Source: Oscillospiraceae bacterium (lineage in GTDB: Bacteria; Bacillota; Clostridia; Oscillospirales; UBA644). From it: a DNA stretch of 58,912 bases. The notes under the pieces were generated by a model. That model was given only the letters and a program-made list of their open reading frames with translations, did no database searches and was not told the origin of the DNA. The DNA is taken from contig SVMP01000001.1 in NCBI GenBank assembly GCA_015067385.1, positions 1 to 58,912 on the forward strand, given 5' to 3'. Numbering within the stretch: position 1 is the stretch's first letter; each line of letters opens with the position of its first letter. Shown here in pieces: positions 8,520-17,158 of this stretch. The position numbers and the translations under genes are program-made.

Positions 8520-9026
8520 ATGAAGATCCGTAATTCATTATCAAACGATGTTTCATCAATCATGGAAATAATAAATGCCGCAAAAAAGTTTTTTAAAGAA
8601 AACGGCATAGACCAATGGCAGAACGGAAACCCCAACGCCGAAATTCTGTCAAACGATATAAAAAACGGCGAAAGCTATGTTGTCTGCGATGAAAAAGACA
8701 CCGTTTTCGCAACAGCCATGATCTCAATGAACGGCGAACCGACATACGATAAGATCTATGACGGAAAATGGCTCAACAACGGCAGTTTCGGCGTTATCCA
8801 CCGTGTTGCCGTAAGCCCCTCCGCAAAAAAATCGGGGCTTGCTTCCATGCTCGTTTCTTTTGCCGAACAACAGACCCGTGCCGCAGGCTTTTCAAGTCTT
8901 CGTGCAGATACTCATGCCGATAATATACCCATGCAGAAAATGCTTGAGAAAAACGGCTTTGTTTATTGCGGAAACATCTTTCTTTCGGACGGCTCTCCCC
9001 GTCGCGCATATGAAAAAATGCTTTGA
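8520..9026 (+). CDS. GNAT family N-acetyltransferase
   Basis: 168 residues with the GNAT layout: motif A around VIHRVAVSPSAKKSGLASML (acetyl-CoA pyrophosphate loop) and a C-terminal AGFSSLRADTHADNIPMQKM segment followed by the typical LEKNGFVYCG ending. It is predicted to move an acetyl group from acetyl-CoA to an amine; the acceptor is unknown. It is co-transcribed with the VanY-like gene and is followed by a strong terminator. Confidence 0.85.
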   Translation: MKIRNSLSNDVSSIMEIINAAKKFFKENGIDQWQNGNPNAEILSNDIKNGESYVVCDEKDTVFATAMISMNGEPTYDKIYDGKWLNNGSFGVIHRVAVSPSAKKSGLASMLVSFAEQQTRAAGFSSLRADTHADNIPMQKMLEKNGFVYCGNIFLSDGSPRRAYEKML

Positions 9027-9040
9027 ATAAAAATAAATTT

Positions 9041-9080
9041 GCCCTTTATGTCAAAAATATGTTGACATAAGGGCATTTTT
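9041..9080 (+). terminator. Terminator after the GNAT gene
   Basis: Arms gccctttatgtcaa (9041-9054) and ttgacataagggc (9062-9074) enclose a 7-base loop and are followed by five T residues. The 3' arm begins with the -35 box of the next promoter. Confidence 0.85.
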
Positions 9081-9090
9081 GGTTTATAAT
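9062..9090 (+). promoter_or_regulatory. Consensus sigma-A promoter of the CBM9/transglutaminase operon
   Basis: TTGACA (9062-9067), 17-base spacer, TATAAT (9085-9090): perfect consensus in both boxes. The -35 box forms the 3' arm of the preceding terminator. Strong expression is expected, which agrees with the skewed codon use of the two genes that follow. Confidence 0.85.
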
Positions 9091-9131
9091 GTATATATAA
9101 ATTTTATTAACATAAATAGGAGAATCGTACA

Positions 9132-10169
9132 ATGTATAAATACCTTATCGGCACTAACGAACAGAACATCGAATTTAAGCCCAGAACATATGTTTGCAAC
9201 CGTGCTGTCCTTCCTCCGCAGATCGACGGCCGTCTCGACAAGCCTTTCTGGGACGCTGCTGAATGGAGCGAGGAATTCGAGGATATCGAATGGAACTCCG
9301 TTCGTCCCGCACCGTATCACAAAACTCAGATGAAAATGCTTTGGGATGATGAAGCCCTCTATATCGGCGCTTATCTTTGGGAAGATAAGATCTGGGGTAC
9401 TCTTACCGAACGTGACTGCGTTATTTTCAACGATAACGACTTCGAAGTTTTCATCGATCCCGATGGCGATACCCACAAATATTTTGAATTTGAAATGAAC
9501 GCTCTCAACACCGTTTGGGACCTTCTTCTCGTTAAACCCTACAGAGATGAAAACATGACCGTGTTCAACAGCCTCGATATCCAGGGCCTCGAAACCGCTG
9601 TTCATATCGACGGTGTTATCAACGATCCCTCAAAGATGTCCGAAAACAAAGGCTGGTCCGTTGAGATCAAGATGCCTTGGAAAACTCTTATCGAAGGCGC
9701 AAAATCTCAGAAGCCCGTTCCCGGCGCTTACTGGAGAATCGACTTTTCACGTGTTGAATGGCGTACAGAAGTAAGAGACGGCAAATATGCTAAAGTTATC
9801 AATCCCGAAACAGGCATCCGTTATCCCGAAGATAACTGGATCTGGTCTCCCATTGGCCGTGTTGATATGCATATGCCCGAACTCTGGGGCTTCCTCTATT
9901 TCCAGGATGAAGCTAAAACTCAGCCCGAATTCAAGATCCCCGAAAACGAATATCTCAAATGGGAACTCCGTAAGCTCTACTATATGCAGAGAAACTACTT
10001 CAAACAGCACGGTTGCTACTGCAAAGATATGAAAGAGCTTTGCGGCGACGAAACTCCCGCTATCGATCCCGTTATCGAAACTACCTCCAATACCTACGAG
10101 GCTCATATTCCCGCAGTAGGCGGCGGTAATATTTACATCCGTCACGACGGTCTTGTTTGCATTAAATAA
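9132..10169 (+). CDS. Carbohydrate-binding family 9-like (DOMON-type) protein
   Basis: 345 residues. The central region (residues about 25-245) has the CBM9-like pattern: IDGRLDKPFWDAAEWSE at the start, WDDEALYIGAYLWE, a VFIDPDGDTHKYFEFEMNA strand pair and WSVEIKMPWKTL. CBM9 domains bind reducing ends of sugars, usually within secreted xylanases. Here there is no signal peptide, no linked catalytic domain and no anchor, so the protein should be cytoplasmic. The last 80 residues, with the conserved-looking YYMQRNYFKQHGCYC, resemble the tail seen on many stand-alone family members of unknown role. Codon use is strongly biased to cgt, ctc and aac, suggesting high expression. It starts an operon with the transglutaminase-like gene. 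Confidence 0.8.
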   Translation: MYKYLIGTNEQNIEFKPRTYVCNRAVLPPQIDGRLDKPFWDAAEWSEEFEDIEWNSVRPAPYHKTQMKMLWDDEALYIGAYLWEDKIWGTLTERDCVIFNDNDFEVFIDPDGDTHKYFEFEMNALNTVWDLLLVKPYRDENMTVFNSLDIQGLETAVHIDGVINDPSKMSENKGWSVEIKMPWKTLIEGAKSQKPVPGAYWRIDFSRVEWRTEVRDGKYAKVINPETGIRYPEDNWIWSPIGRVDMHMPELWGFLYFQDEAKTQPEFKIPENEYLKWELRKLYYMQRNYFKQHGCYCKDMKELCGDETPAIDPVIETTSNTYEAHIPAVGGGNIYIRHDGLVCIK

Positions 10170-10212
10170 TTAATAAATAATAAAAAAATTTTTTATGGAT
10201 GGTGATTTAAAG

Positions 10213-12786
10213 ATGATTACCTTTACCGATGAACAAAAGGCTCGCATTGATGCCGATTATAAAATTGCCGAAGAACTTGCGGCAGGCAGAAGATATGATA
10301 TCTGCAACGATCTCGGAAGATGTATAAACGAAACAGAGGAATACTGCTTTAAATTCCTCGTTGCTTATCTTCCCATGACCGACCTTACAAACTGGTCAGG
10401 TGAACTTTTCTATAATCATGTTCACACCTGTCTTGAAAACCTTGCCCTCGTTCCTTGGGCAGACGGTATTGACACCGAAACATTCCTCAACTTCGTACTT
10501 ATGATGCGTGTTAACAACGAAAACCTCGAACATTACAACGCTATCATCTTCAACGAAGTATGGCCCAGAATCAAAGACCTCAGCATGGGCGACGCAGCTC
10601 TTGAAGTAAACCTCTGGTGCTTCGAAAAAGCTACGTATTCCTCTACCGATATGAGAACCGTTTCTCCTCTTACAATGATGAGAAACACCAACGGCAGATG
10701 CGGCGAAGAATCCACATTCCTCACCTCCGCACTCCGTGCTTGCTGCATCCCTGCAAGACAGTGCTATACTCCCCGTTGGGCTGCTTCCGAAAGTAACCAC
10801 GCTTGGGTAGAAGTTCTTGTTGACGGTAAATGGTGCTATATCGGCGCCTGCGAACCCGATGCTTTCCTTAACAGCGGCTGGTTCCGTATGCCTGCGTCCA
10901 GAGCAATGCTTACCAATACAAGAGTTTTCTCCGGATTCCTTCCCAAAAACTCACGTTTTGTTCAGACAACCACCAAGATCAAAGAGCTTAATACTCTTGA
11001 TATCTATGCAAAAACACGTGACATTACCTGCACAGTCGTTGAAAACGGCGCTCCGAAAAAAGATGTTCGCGTAGAAATGGCTCTCATCAACTTCGGTTCT
11101 CTTTACGATTTCTCCGACAGTCTTACCGATGAAGCAGGTAAAGTTTATTTCACTACCGGTTACGGCGATCTCTTTATTACCGCAACTATGGACGATAAAG
11201 TTCTCTACGGTAAGATCGACGTTCGTGAAACCGATAACGTAACTCTCGATTGGGCTAACGCTACTTACTTTGACGGTCTCCCCGCAGAATTCGATTTCGA
11301 TCTTATTCCTCCCGCACCGTCCGAACTTGCAGATCTCGAACGTCCCGCAAATGCCGAAGAGATCGTAAAAGCTTTCCAGGTACGTCAGAAAGCAGCAGAA
11401 CAGATCAGAATCAACTACAAAAATACTTTCTTCAACGAAAACAGCGATCACGAACTTCTTCATAAATATCCCGAATATGCCGCTGACATCAAGCAGTTCC
11501 TTATCGATGCTCAGGGTAACTCCGAAAAGATCATCGCATTTATCGATGATCCGAAGAATATCGCAGATAAATGCGCATTCCTCAAGACTCTCAGCCGTAA
11601 GGACTTCGGTGACTGTGACAACATAATCCTCGAAAAGCATTTTGCTCATCAGATGAAATATGCGGAAGCTTTTGCCGATAACAGACTTACGTTCGAACGT
11701 CATCTTCTCGCTATCCGTATCGCAAACGAATGGCTTTCCGACTACACCGCAGCTATCGAAGCATTCTTCAGCGATGAACAGAAAAAGGCATTTATCGATA
11801 ACCCCGCAACCGTTCATACCTACGTTGAAAATGAGATCAGCGTCAGCGTAACCTGCGACTACGACACTCTCGTTGCTCTCCCCTATAATCTTCTTCTTAC
11901 AAAACGCGGTTCTCAGTTCTCCAAAGCCGTTCTCGAAACCGCTATCTGCCGAAGCCTCGGTATCCCTGCAAGAACATCTTACACCGGCGAAGTAGAATAC
12001 TGGAAAGACGGCGAATGGTTCTCCATGAGAGGCGTTGCTCTCAGCGCTGAACGTTCCGCAACCCTCGTTCCCACTTTTGTCGGCACCGAAGAAGCGTACA
12101 AGAACGCTCATCTCGAACGCTATGAAAACGGCGTATTCACTCCCGTTCCCATGTTCCGCCGCAGAAGAACCGAAACAGAACAGCTTCCCGATGAAGGTAT
12201 CGCTCTCGTTCCCGGTAATTACCGTCTTATGACCAACTTCCGTATCAAGAACGGCGGTATTCAGGCTAAAATGTATCACTTCTCCCTCAAAGCAGGCGAT
12301 AAGTACGTTGCAGAGTTTGAAGTAAGAGGAACAGAACCTGTTTCTAAGGACGAAGCAAAAACCGTTTACGATGCGGCTGTCCTCGATAAAGAGGGTAAAG
12401 AATATAAGCTTTCTTCTCTCGTTAAAGAAGATGTTACAGTATTCGCATGGCTCGGCGTTCGTGAAGAACCCACAGAACATCTCTTCAATGAAATGCTTTC
12501 TGTTACCGACGCTTACAAGCCCTTCGCTTCCAACATCTACTTTATGATCAAAGAAGACGGCGACCTTACTCACGTAACCCTTAAAAAGCTTCTTGACCGT
12601 CTGCCCGAGATCAATATCATGTACTTCAAGAACATTCCCGATGAGGTCTATGCTTCTCTCGGTACCAAAGATAAGCGTCTCCCCCTTGCAATTGCAGTTA
12701 ACAAAGAGCTTAAGGTTTCTGTTATTTCTACCGGTTATAACATCGGCAGCGCAGAACAGCTCCTCAAAGCCCTCGAAAATAAATAA
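10213..12786 (+). CDS. Large cytosolic transglutaminase-like protein with degenerate second domain and thioredoxin-like tail
   Basis: 857 residues from the ATG at 10213, chosen because ggtgat lies 6 bases upstream; an in-frame ATG at 10195 lacks a site. The first domain has the full papain-like triad of transglutaminase-core proteins: C163 in GRCGEES, H196 in NHAWVEV and D216 in GACEPD. Residues about 560-610 repeat the pattern (SLGIPARTSYTGEVEY compared with CCIPARQCYTPRW) but the Cys is lost (KRGSQFS) and no His follows. The last 140 residues look like a redoxin fold (LDKEGKEYKLSSLVKEDVTV) without a CxxC pair. No signal peptide is visible. Bacterial relatives are usually proteases or crosslinkers; substrate unknown. 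Codon bias suggests abundance. A CBM9-like gene precedes it and a kinase-like gene follows 32 bases on. Confidence 0.82.
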   Translation: MITFTDEQKARIDADYKIAEELAAGRRYDICNDLGRCINETEEYCFKFLVAYLPMTDLTNWSGELFYNHVHTCLENLALVPWADGIDTETFLNFVLMMRVNNENLEHYNAIIFNEVWPRIKDLSMGDAALEVNLWCFEKATYSSTDMRTVSPLTMMRNTNGRCGEESTFLTSALRACCIPARQCYTPRWAASESNHAWVEVLVDGKWCYIGACEPDAFLNSGWFRMPASRAMLTNTRVFSGFLPKNSRFVQTTTKIKELNTLDIYAKTRDITCTVVENGAPKKDVRVEMALINFGSLYDFSDSLTDEAGKVYFTTGYGDLFITATMDDKVLYGKIDVRETDNVTLDWANATYFDGLPAEFDFDLIPPAPSELADLERPANAEEIVKAFQVRQKAAEQIRINYKNTFFNENSDHELLHKYPEYAADIKQFLIDAQGNSEKIIAFIDDPKNIADKCAFLKTLSRKDFGDCDNIILEKHFAHQMKYAEAFADNRLTFERHLLAIRIANEWLSDYTAAIEAFFSDEQKKAFIDNPATVHTYVENEISVSVTCDYDTLVALPYNLLLTKRGSQFSKAVLETAICRSLGIPARTSYTGEVEYWKDGEWFSMRGVALSAERSATLVPTFVGTEEAYKNAHLERYENGVFTPVPMFRRRRTETEQLPDEGIALVPGNYRLMTNFRIKNGGIQAKMYHFSLKAGDKYVAEFEVRGTEPVSKDEAKTVYDAAVLDKEGKEYKLSSLVKEDVTVFAWLGVREEPTEHLFNEMLSVTDAYKPFASNIYFMIKEDGDLTHVTLKKLLDRLPEINIMYFKNIPDEVYASLGTKDKRLPLAIAVNKELKVSVISTGYNIGSAEQLLKALENK

Positions 12787-12818
12787 TTATTGTTAAAATA
12801 ACATAGGAGGTATTGATT

Positions 12819-13460
12819 ATGGCGGAAAAATTCTCTATCACGATTGCCCGTCAGTGCGGAAGCCACGGCCGCTCCGTTGCAAAGAAAATAGCGGAAAAAC
12901 TTGGCATTGATTATTATGATAAAGAGCTTATTTCCCTTGCCTCAAAAAAGAGCGGAATAAACGAAAAGGTTTTTGAAAATTTCGATGAGAAACCCACAAA
13001 CAGCCTTCTCTATTCCCTTGCCATGGGCGCATATGCCATGGACGGTCAGTATGTTTACTGGGGTGATTCCGCTGTACCGCTCTCCGATAAGGTCTATAAT
13101 ATCCAGTCCGATCTTATCCGCAGTCTTGCCGCTGAAAAATCATGTGTTTTCCTCGGCCGCTGTGCAGACTATGCGTTGAGAGACGACCCTCGCAGCCTTC
13201 ATGTTCTCGTTACTGATCTTCTTCCCACCCGTGTTGCTAATTACATGGCTGAAAACAATGTTATCGATGCAAAAAAAGCAGAAGATGCTGTTTTGAAGAT
13301 CGATAAAAAGCGTGCAAACTATTACAGTTTCCACACCAACAGATCATGGTCTTCCGCTGACAGCTTCGATCTCTGTGTTCGCACAAGCGTTCTCGGTATC
13401 GACGGAACAGCTGATATGATCATCGCTTATGCTGAGAAGAAATTCGGCAAACTTAACTGA
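12819..13460 (+). CDS. Cytidylate kinase-like family protein
   Basis: 213 residues from the ATG at 12819, 8 bases after aggagg (12805-12810). The N-terminus ITIARQCGSHGRSVAKKIAE is a modified P-loop typical of the cytidylate-kinase-like family (Pfam Cytidylate_kin2), and VFLGRCADYALRD resembles the lid and substrate region. These proteins are distinct from Cmk and their substrates are mostly unknown. It closes the CBM9-transglutaminase operon and is followed by a strong terminator at 13476-13510. A nucleotide-kinase function is plausible, not shown. Confidence 0.82.
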   Translation: MAEKFSITIARQCGSHGRSVAKKIAEKLGIDYYDKELISLASKKSGINEKVFENFDEKPTNSLLYSLAMGAYAMDGQYVYWGDSAVPLSDKVYNIQSDLIRSLAAEKSCVFLGRCADYALRDDPRSLHVLVTDLLPTRVANYMAENNVIDAKKAEDAVLKIDKKRANYYSFHTNRSWSSADSFDLCVRTSVLGIDGTADMIIAYAEKKFGKLN

Positions 13461-13475
13461 TAAAAGCATAAAATT

Positions 13476-13510
13476 AAGACTGTACGGTTTTTCCGTACAG
13501 TCTTCTTTTT
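13476..13510 (+). terminator. Terminator after the cytidylate kinase-like gene
   Basis: Twelve-base perfect arms (13476-13487 and 13493-13504) with a T5 loop, followed by c and five T residues. It faces the convergent ZIP transporter gene. Confidence 0.88.
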
Positions 13511-13512
13511 GT

Positions 13513-14265
13513 TTAACCCAATAAAACATCTGTTATAAGCATTATGCAAAATCCGACGAGAAGCGCATATGTCGCTCCTCTTTCATTTCCGTGAGCATGA
13601 GTTTCGGGGATCATTTCATCGCTTATAACATACAGCATCGTGCCGCCGGCAAATGCGAGCGCAAACGGAAGTATTGCCGAGGATATCGTAACCGCAAAAT
13701 AGCCGATCAATGTTCCAACAACTTCAACAACACCCGTGAGCATTGCAATTATAAAGGTTTTTGACGGCTTAACGCCTGCCGCGATCATCGGGCCTATTAT
13801 GACCATGCCTTCCGGAATGTTCTGCAATGCGATACCGCCTGCTATGATCAACGCCTGAGATGTGTCTCCCGAACCGAAGCCTACGCCTGCCGCAATACCT
13901 TCGGGCAGGTTATGTATTGCGATCGCCATAACAAAAAGCAATACCTTGCTAAGATTCGAGCTTTTGTGATCCTCAATATCCGCACCGACGATCTTATGCA
14001 GATGAGGCACGATCTTGTCGATAACGTTCAAACAAAGCGCACCTGCAAATATTCCCGCTACCGTTATCAGTAAGCCGAACTTTCCGCCGTAGTCAAGAGA
14101 GGGGAGAATAAGCCCCAAAACCGCCGCGGCAAGCATAACTCCTGCCGCAAAAGACAAAACTATATCGGAAAAAGTGTGCGATATTTTCTTGAAAATAAAG
14201 CCGATGACCGCGCCGATGACCGTCGCACCGCCTACGCCGAGGGCTGTCAATAATACCATTTCCAT
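13513..14265 (-). CDS. ZIP family divalent metal transporter
   Basis: 250 residues with eight predicted membrane segments. The two metal-binding helices carry HNLPEGIAAGVGFG and NIPEGMVIIGP, the ZIP signature as in ZupT. It should import zinc or other divalent metals such as iron or manganese. A short His-containing loop (HLHKIVGADIEDHKSS) lies between the first three and the later segments. Its placement beside iron and ferritin genes hints at iron supply, but this is only inference. The start has a weak aaagg site. Confidence 0.9.
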   Translation of the reverse strand: MEMVLLTALGVGGATVIGAVIGFIFKKISHTFSDIVLSFAAGVMLAAAVLGLILPSLDYGGKFGLLITVAGIFAGALCLNVIDKIVPHLHKIVGADIEDHKSSNLSKVLLFVMAIAIHNLPEGIAAGVGFGSGDTSQALIIAGGIALQNIPEGMVIIGPMIAAGVKPSKTFIIAMLTGVVEVVGTLIGYFAVTISSAILPFALAFAGGTMLYVISDEMIPETHAHGNERGATYALLVGFCIMLITDVLLG

Positions 14266-14301
14266 ATTTTCGGAAACCTTTCGTTTTTACATCTTTTAAA
14301 T

Positions 14302-14340
14302 GAGCTGCCCCCTGAAATTTAGGGAACAGCTCCTTTTTTT
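14302..14340. terminator. Hairpin between the Bfd-like and ZIP genes
   Basis: gagctg (14302-14307) pairs with cagctc (14327-14332), with an inner ccct/aggg pair. The T-run is on the plus-strand side (14334-14340), although both neighbours are on the minus strand, so termination of the Bfd-like gene would rely on the weaker attt on the other side. Confidence 0.45.
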
Positions 14341-14524
14341 ATTTGGACATCATTATCTCGGAAATAATATCGAGAACTTTCTGATGGCATCCGCCGCAGC
14401 CCGTGGAGCAGTGCGTAACCTTCTGAACATCCTCAAATGCTTCGAGAACGTCTGTGAATTTTTTGTTTACATGAAGAGCATCTTCAATATCTGCATAGCT
14501 TACCTTCTTGCAGTTGCATACCAT
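14339..14524 (-). CDS. Bfd-like [2Fe-2S]-binding protein
   Basis: 61 residues from the ATG at 14524, preceded by aagga 7 bases upstream; an ATG at 14539 is an alternative. The four cluster cysteines are visible: C-x-C in VCNCKKV and CSTGCGGC. Bacterioferritin-associated ferredoxin domains of this kind hand electrons to ferritin-type iron stores to release Fe(II), or act as small Fe-S modules. It directly follows the rubredoxin and ferritin genes, which supports a role in iron mobilisation. Confidence 0.85.
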   Translation of the reverse strand: MVCNCKKVSYADIEDALHVNKKFTDVLEAFEDVQKVTHCSTGCGGCHQKVLDIISEIMMSK

Positions 14525-14555
14525 ATAATTTTCCTTCATCGTGATCAGCCTGCCT

Positions 14556-14717
14556 TTATTCTTTTTCGCTGAAATCGTCTTTACCTACACCGCAAAGGGG
14601 ACATTCAAAATCTTCGGGAAGATCTTCGAATTTAGTGCCGGGAGCAATACCGTTGTCGGGATCGCCCACTGCTTCATCATATTCCCAGCCGCATACATCA
14701 CATACATATTTTTTCAT
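14556..14717 (-). CDS. Rubredoxin
   Basis: 53 residues, a typical size. The two iron-binding pairs are CDVCGWEYD and CPLCGVGKDDF, with the conserved GIAPGTKFEDLP between them. Rubredoxin carries single electrons in anaerobes and serves flavodiiron proteins and rubrerythrin. It is preceded by ggagg on the minus strand (around 14726). It lies 36 bases after the ferritin gene and 31 bases before the Bfd-like gene. Confidence 0.95.
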   Translation of the reverse strand: MKKYVCDVCGWEYDEAVGDPDNGIAPGTKFEDLPEDFECPLCGVGKDDFSEKE

Positions 14718-14753
14718 TTTAATTTACCTCCGTAATTGTTGTTTATTTTTTTT

Positions 14754-15266
14754 TTAAAGTACGAGTGACGGGGGATTGTATATCCTTGCCGCAAGTTCCT
14801 GGTTTAACATATAAAGGCTCTTCGGATCTGAACCGAAAAGATCCATTTTGGAAATAAGATCGTTTGCGTTTGTTTCTTCTTCGCCCTGTTCCTTAACGAA
14901 CCAGTCAAGGAACTGCATTGTTCGGAAGTCTCTGACATCGTATGCAGCACCGTAAATATCGTTGATAAGAGAGGTTACGTACTGCTCATGTTCGAGGCCT
15001 GCCTTAAGAACATCCATGTGACATGTGAATTCTTTATCGGGCTTTGCAATAGCTTCAAGCGTTACAGGCATATTTTCGTTCTGAAGATATGTGTAAAAAA
15101 GCATCGCATGATCTCTTTCTTCCTGCGCCTGGATCATATACCAGTTTGCGAAACCGTCAAGACCCTGCGCTTTGAAATAATTGGAAAAATCAAGATAAAG
15201 ATAAGCAGAATAAAATTCTTTGTTTATCTGTTGATTTAAAAGCTCGTGTACCTTTGTATTTAACAT
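14754..15266 (-). CDS. ftnA: Non-haem ferritin
   Basis: 170 residues, full length for bacterial ferritin. The ferroxidase ligands fall in INKEFYSAYLY, EERDHAMLF and the helix with KEQGEEETNA. It stores iron as a mineral inside a 24-subunit shell in the cytoplasm and detoxifies peroxide. A caggagg site precedes the start. It follows the flavodiiron gene by 24 bases and precedes rubredoxin and the Bfd-like gene, together an iron and oxygen management unit. Confidence 0.94.
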   Translation of the reverse strand: MLNTKVHELLNQQINKEFYSAYLYLDFSNYFKAQGLDGFANWYMIQAQEERDHAMLFYTYLQNENMPVTLEAIAKPDKEFTCHMDVLKAGLEHEQYVTSLINDIYGAAYDVRDFRTMQFLDWFVKEQGEEETNANDLISKMDLFGSDPKSLYMLNQELAARIYNPPSLVL

Positions 15267-15290
15267 TGTTCTGTTTCCTCCTGAATGATT

Positions 15291-17081
15291 TTATTTTATT
15301 TCTTCAAAATCGGATGCGCCGTGCTTGCACAGCGGACAGATATAATCGGACGGGAGAACGTCTCCTTCGTAAACATATCCGCATATCTTGCAGACATAAC
15401 CCTTCTTGCCGTCTGTTTCGGGCTTGGGTTTAACATTTGCCTGATAATAATTGTAGGTCATTGTCTCTTTATCGGAAATAACTCTCGCTTCCGTAACGGA
15501 ACAGATAAACATTCCGTGGGTGTCAAGGTCGATATACTGCTCAACCTTAAGAGACATAAACGAATTTATATATCTCGGCAGGAAGATAAGACCGTTGTCT
15601 GAACGGAGAGGCGTGCAATCTGCAAATTTATCGACATTTCTTCCGCTTACAAAACCGAATTTTTCAAAAACCGTGAACGGTGCGTCTACCGTTAAACAGT
15701 TGATGTTCATTTTGCCTGTCTGTTTGATTATATGATGAGAATAGTTCTCTTTATTTATCGTAACAGCCAATCTGTTGGGCGTGTTCGTTACCTGTGTTAC
15801 TGTGTTTACGATAAGGCCGTTATCTTTTTTGCCGTCGTTTGATGTTACAACATAAAGTCCGTAGCCGATGTTGAAAAGCGCCGTAAGATCGTTTTTGTTT
15901 GCGGTCGCATCCTGTCTTGCAAGATATTCCTTGCAAAGCTCACCCGAAAGCTCGTCAAGCTGCTTTGAACTTTCATCGTTGAGCGCGGAAAGGATCTTAA
16001 CGGTCGTTTCGGTAAAGGTAATGTTTTTACACGGCTCAAGCATTTCTTTCATAACCTTTGCCGCAAGAGGCGCCCAGCTTCCGTTTTCAATAAGAGCAAC
16101 TGTTCTGTTTCTGAAATTACGGGCTGTGAGATGTTCGATAAATTCTCTCATGAACGGGAAAATATCGGCGTTATATGTCGTTGTCGCAAGCACAAGCTTG
16201 TTAAAACGGAATGCGTCTGCCACAGCTTTCGCCATATCGCATCTTGCAAGGTCGTAGACAGCAACTTTCGGACATCCGTTTGCAGTAAACTTTTCCGCAA
16301 GCTTTGTAACAGCCTTCTTGGTGTTTCCGTAAACAGATGTGTATGCTATAACAATGCCTTCTTCTTCGGGCTGATAGCTTGACCATGTGTTGTAAAGATT
16401 GATATAATAACCGAGGTTCTCTTTAAGAACGGGACCGTGAAGCGGGCATATCGTCTGAATATCAAGGGTTGCGGCTTTTTTGAGCAGAGCCTGGACCTGT
16501 GCACCGTATTTGCCTACAATGCCGATAAAATATCTTCTCGCTTCGTCTGCCCACGGTTCGTCTGTGTCGGGTGTTCCGAATTTGCCGAAGCCGTCTGCGG
16601 AGAAAAGAACTTTTTCGGTGCTGTCGTACGTTACGATAACTTCGGGCCAGTGTACCATCGGCGCCGTAACAAAAACAAGCTCATGCTTGCCGAGGCTCAG
16701 AGTGCTCATTTCGCCGACAACGATCTGTCTGTCTTCAAAATCCGTGCCGAAGAAATTTTTCATCATCGCAAACGCTTTTGCAGAAGAAACGATCTTCGCA
16801 TCCGGATATGCTTTCATGAAATTGAAGATGTTTGCGGAGTGGTCGGGCTCCATGTGCTGAACGATAAGATAATCGGGATCTCTTCCGTCAAGAGTGTTCT
16901 GTATATTATCGAGCCATTCGTGTGTGAAGGCTGCGTCAACGGTATCCATTATTGCGATCTTTTCGTCGATGATCGCGTAAGAGTTGTATGAAATACCGTT
17001 CGGAACAACATACTGTCCTTCAAATAGATCAACTTTTTTATCGTTTACACCTATATATTTGATATCGTTTGTTATTTTCAT
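15291..17081 (-). CDS. Flavodiiron protein fused to flavin reductase and rubredoxin
   Basis: 596 residues. The metallo-beta-lactamase core (about 1-245) carries the diiron motif HMEPDHSAN and later His ligands (VHWPEV, LHGPVL). A flavodoxin domain starts at IAYTSVYGNTKKAV (about 250-395). A flavin reductase-like domain follows (about 405-530), then a C-terminal rubredoxin with CKICGYVYEG and CPLCKHGASDFEE. The protein should reduce O2 to water (or NO to N2O) without a separate electron carrier, drawing electrons through its own flavin reductase and rubredoxin. The start is preceded by aaaggaaag and a good promoter at 17114-17142. Confidence 0.93.
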   Translation of the reverse strand: MKITNDIKYIGVNDKKVDLFEGQYVVPNGISYNSYAIIDEKIAIMDTVDAAFTHEWLDNIQNTLDGRDPDYLIVQHMEPDHSANIFNFMKAYPDAKIVSSAKAFAMMKNFFGTDFEDRQIVVGEMSTLSLGKHELVFVTAPMVHWPEVIVTYDSTEKVLFSADGFGKFGTPDTDEPWADEARRYFIGIVGKYGAQVQALLKKAATLDIQTICPLHGPVLKENLGYYINLYNTWSSYQPEEEGIVIAYTSVYGNTKKAVTKLAEKFTANGCPKVAVYDLARCDMAKAVADAFRFNKLVLATTTYNADIFPFMREFIEHLTARNFRNRTVALIENGSWAPLAAKVMKEMLEPCKNITFTETTVKILSALNDESSKQLDELSGELCKEYLARQDATANKNDLTALFNIGYGLYVVTSNDGKKDNGLIVNTVTQVTNTPNRLAVTINKENYSHHIIKQTGKMNINCLTVDAPFTVFEKFGFVSGRNVDKFADCTPLRSDNGLIFLPRYINSFMSLKVEQYIDLDTHGMFICSVTEARVISDKETMTYNYYQANVKPKPETDGKKGYVCKICGYVYEGDVLPSDYICPLCKHGASDFEEIK

Positions 17082-17113
17082 ATGCTTTCTTTCCTTTTAT
17101 TTGCTGTACCCTT

Positions 17114-17142
17114 ATTATACCACATTTTTTTAAAAACTTCAA
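17114..17142 (-). promoter_or_regulatory. Sigma-A promoter of the flavodiiron-ferritin-rubredoxin-Bfd unit
   Basis: Minus-strand TTGAAG (17137-17142), 17-base spacer, TATAAT (17114-17119), 33 bases ahead of the start codon. Confidence 0.6.
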
Positions 17143-17158
17143 GACTTATTTAATTTTT

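Noticed and set aside
10951..12573. A 540-codon open frame on the minus strand opposite the transglutaminase gene
   Set aside because: It is a Cys/Phe-rich mirror of a strongly codon-biased gene and shows no domain; the plus-strand protein carries a clear catalytic triad.
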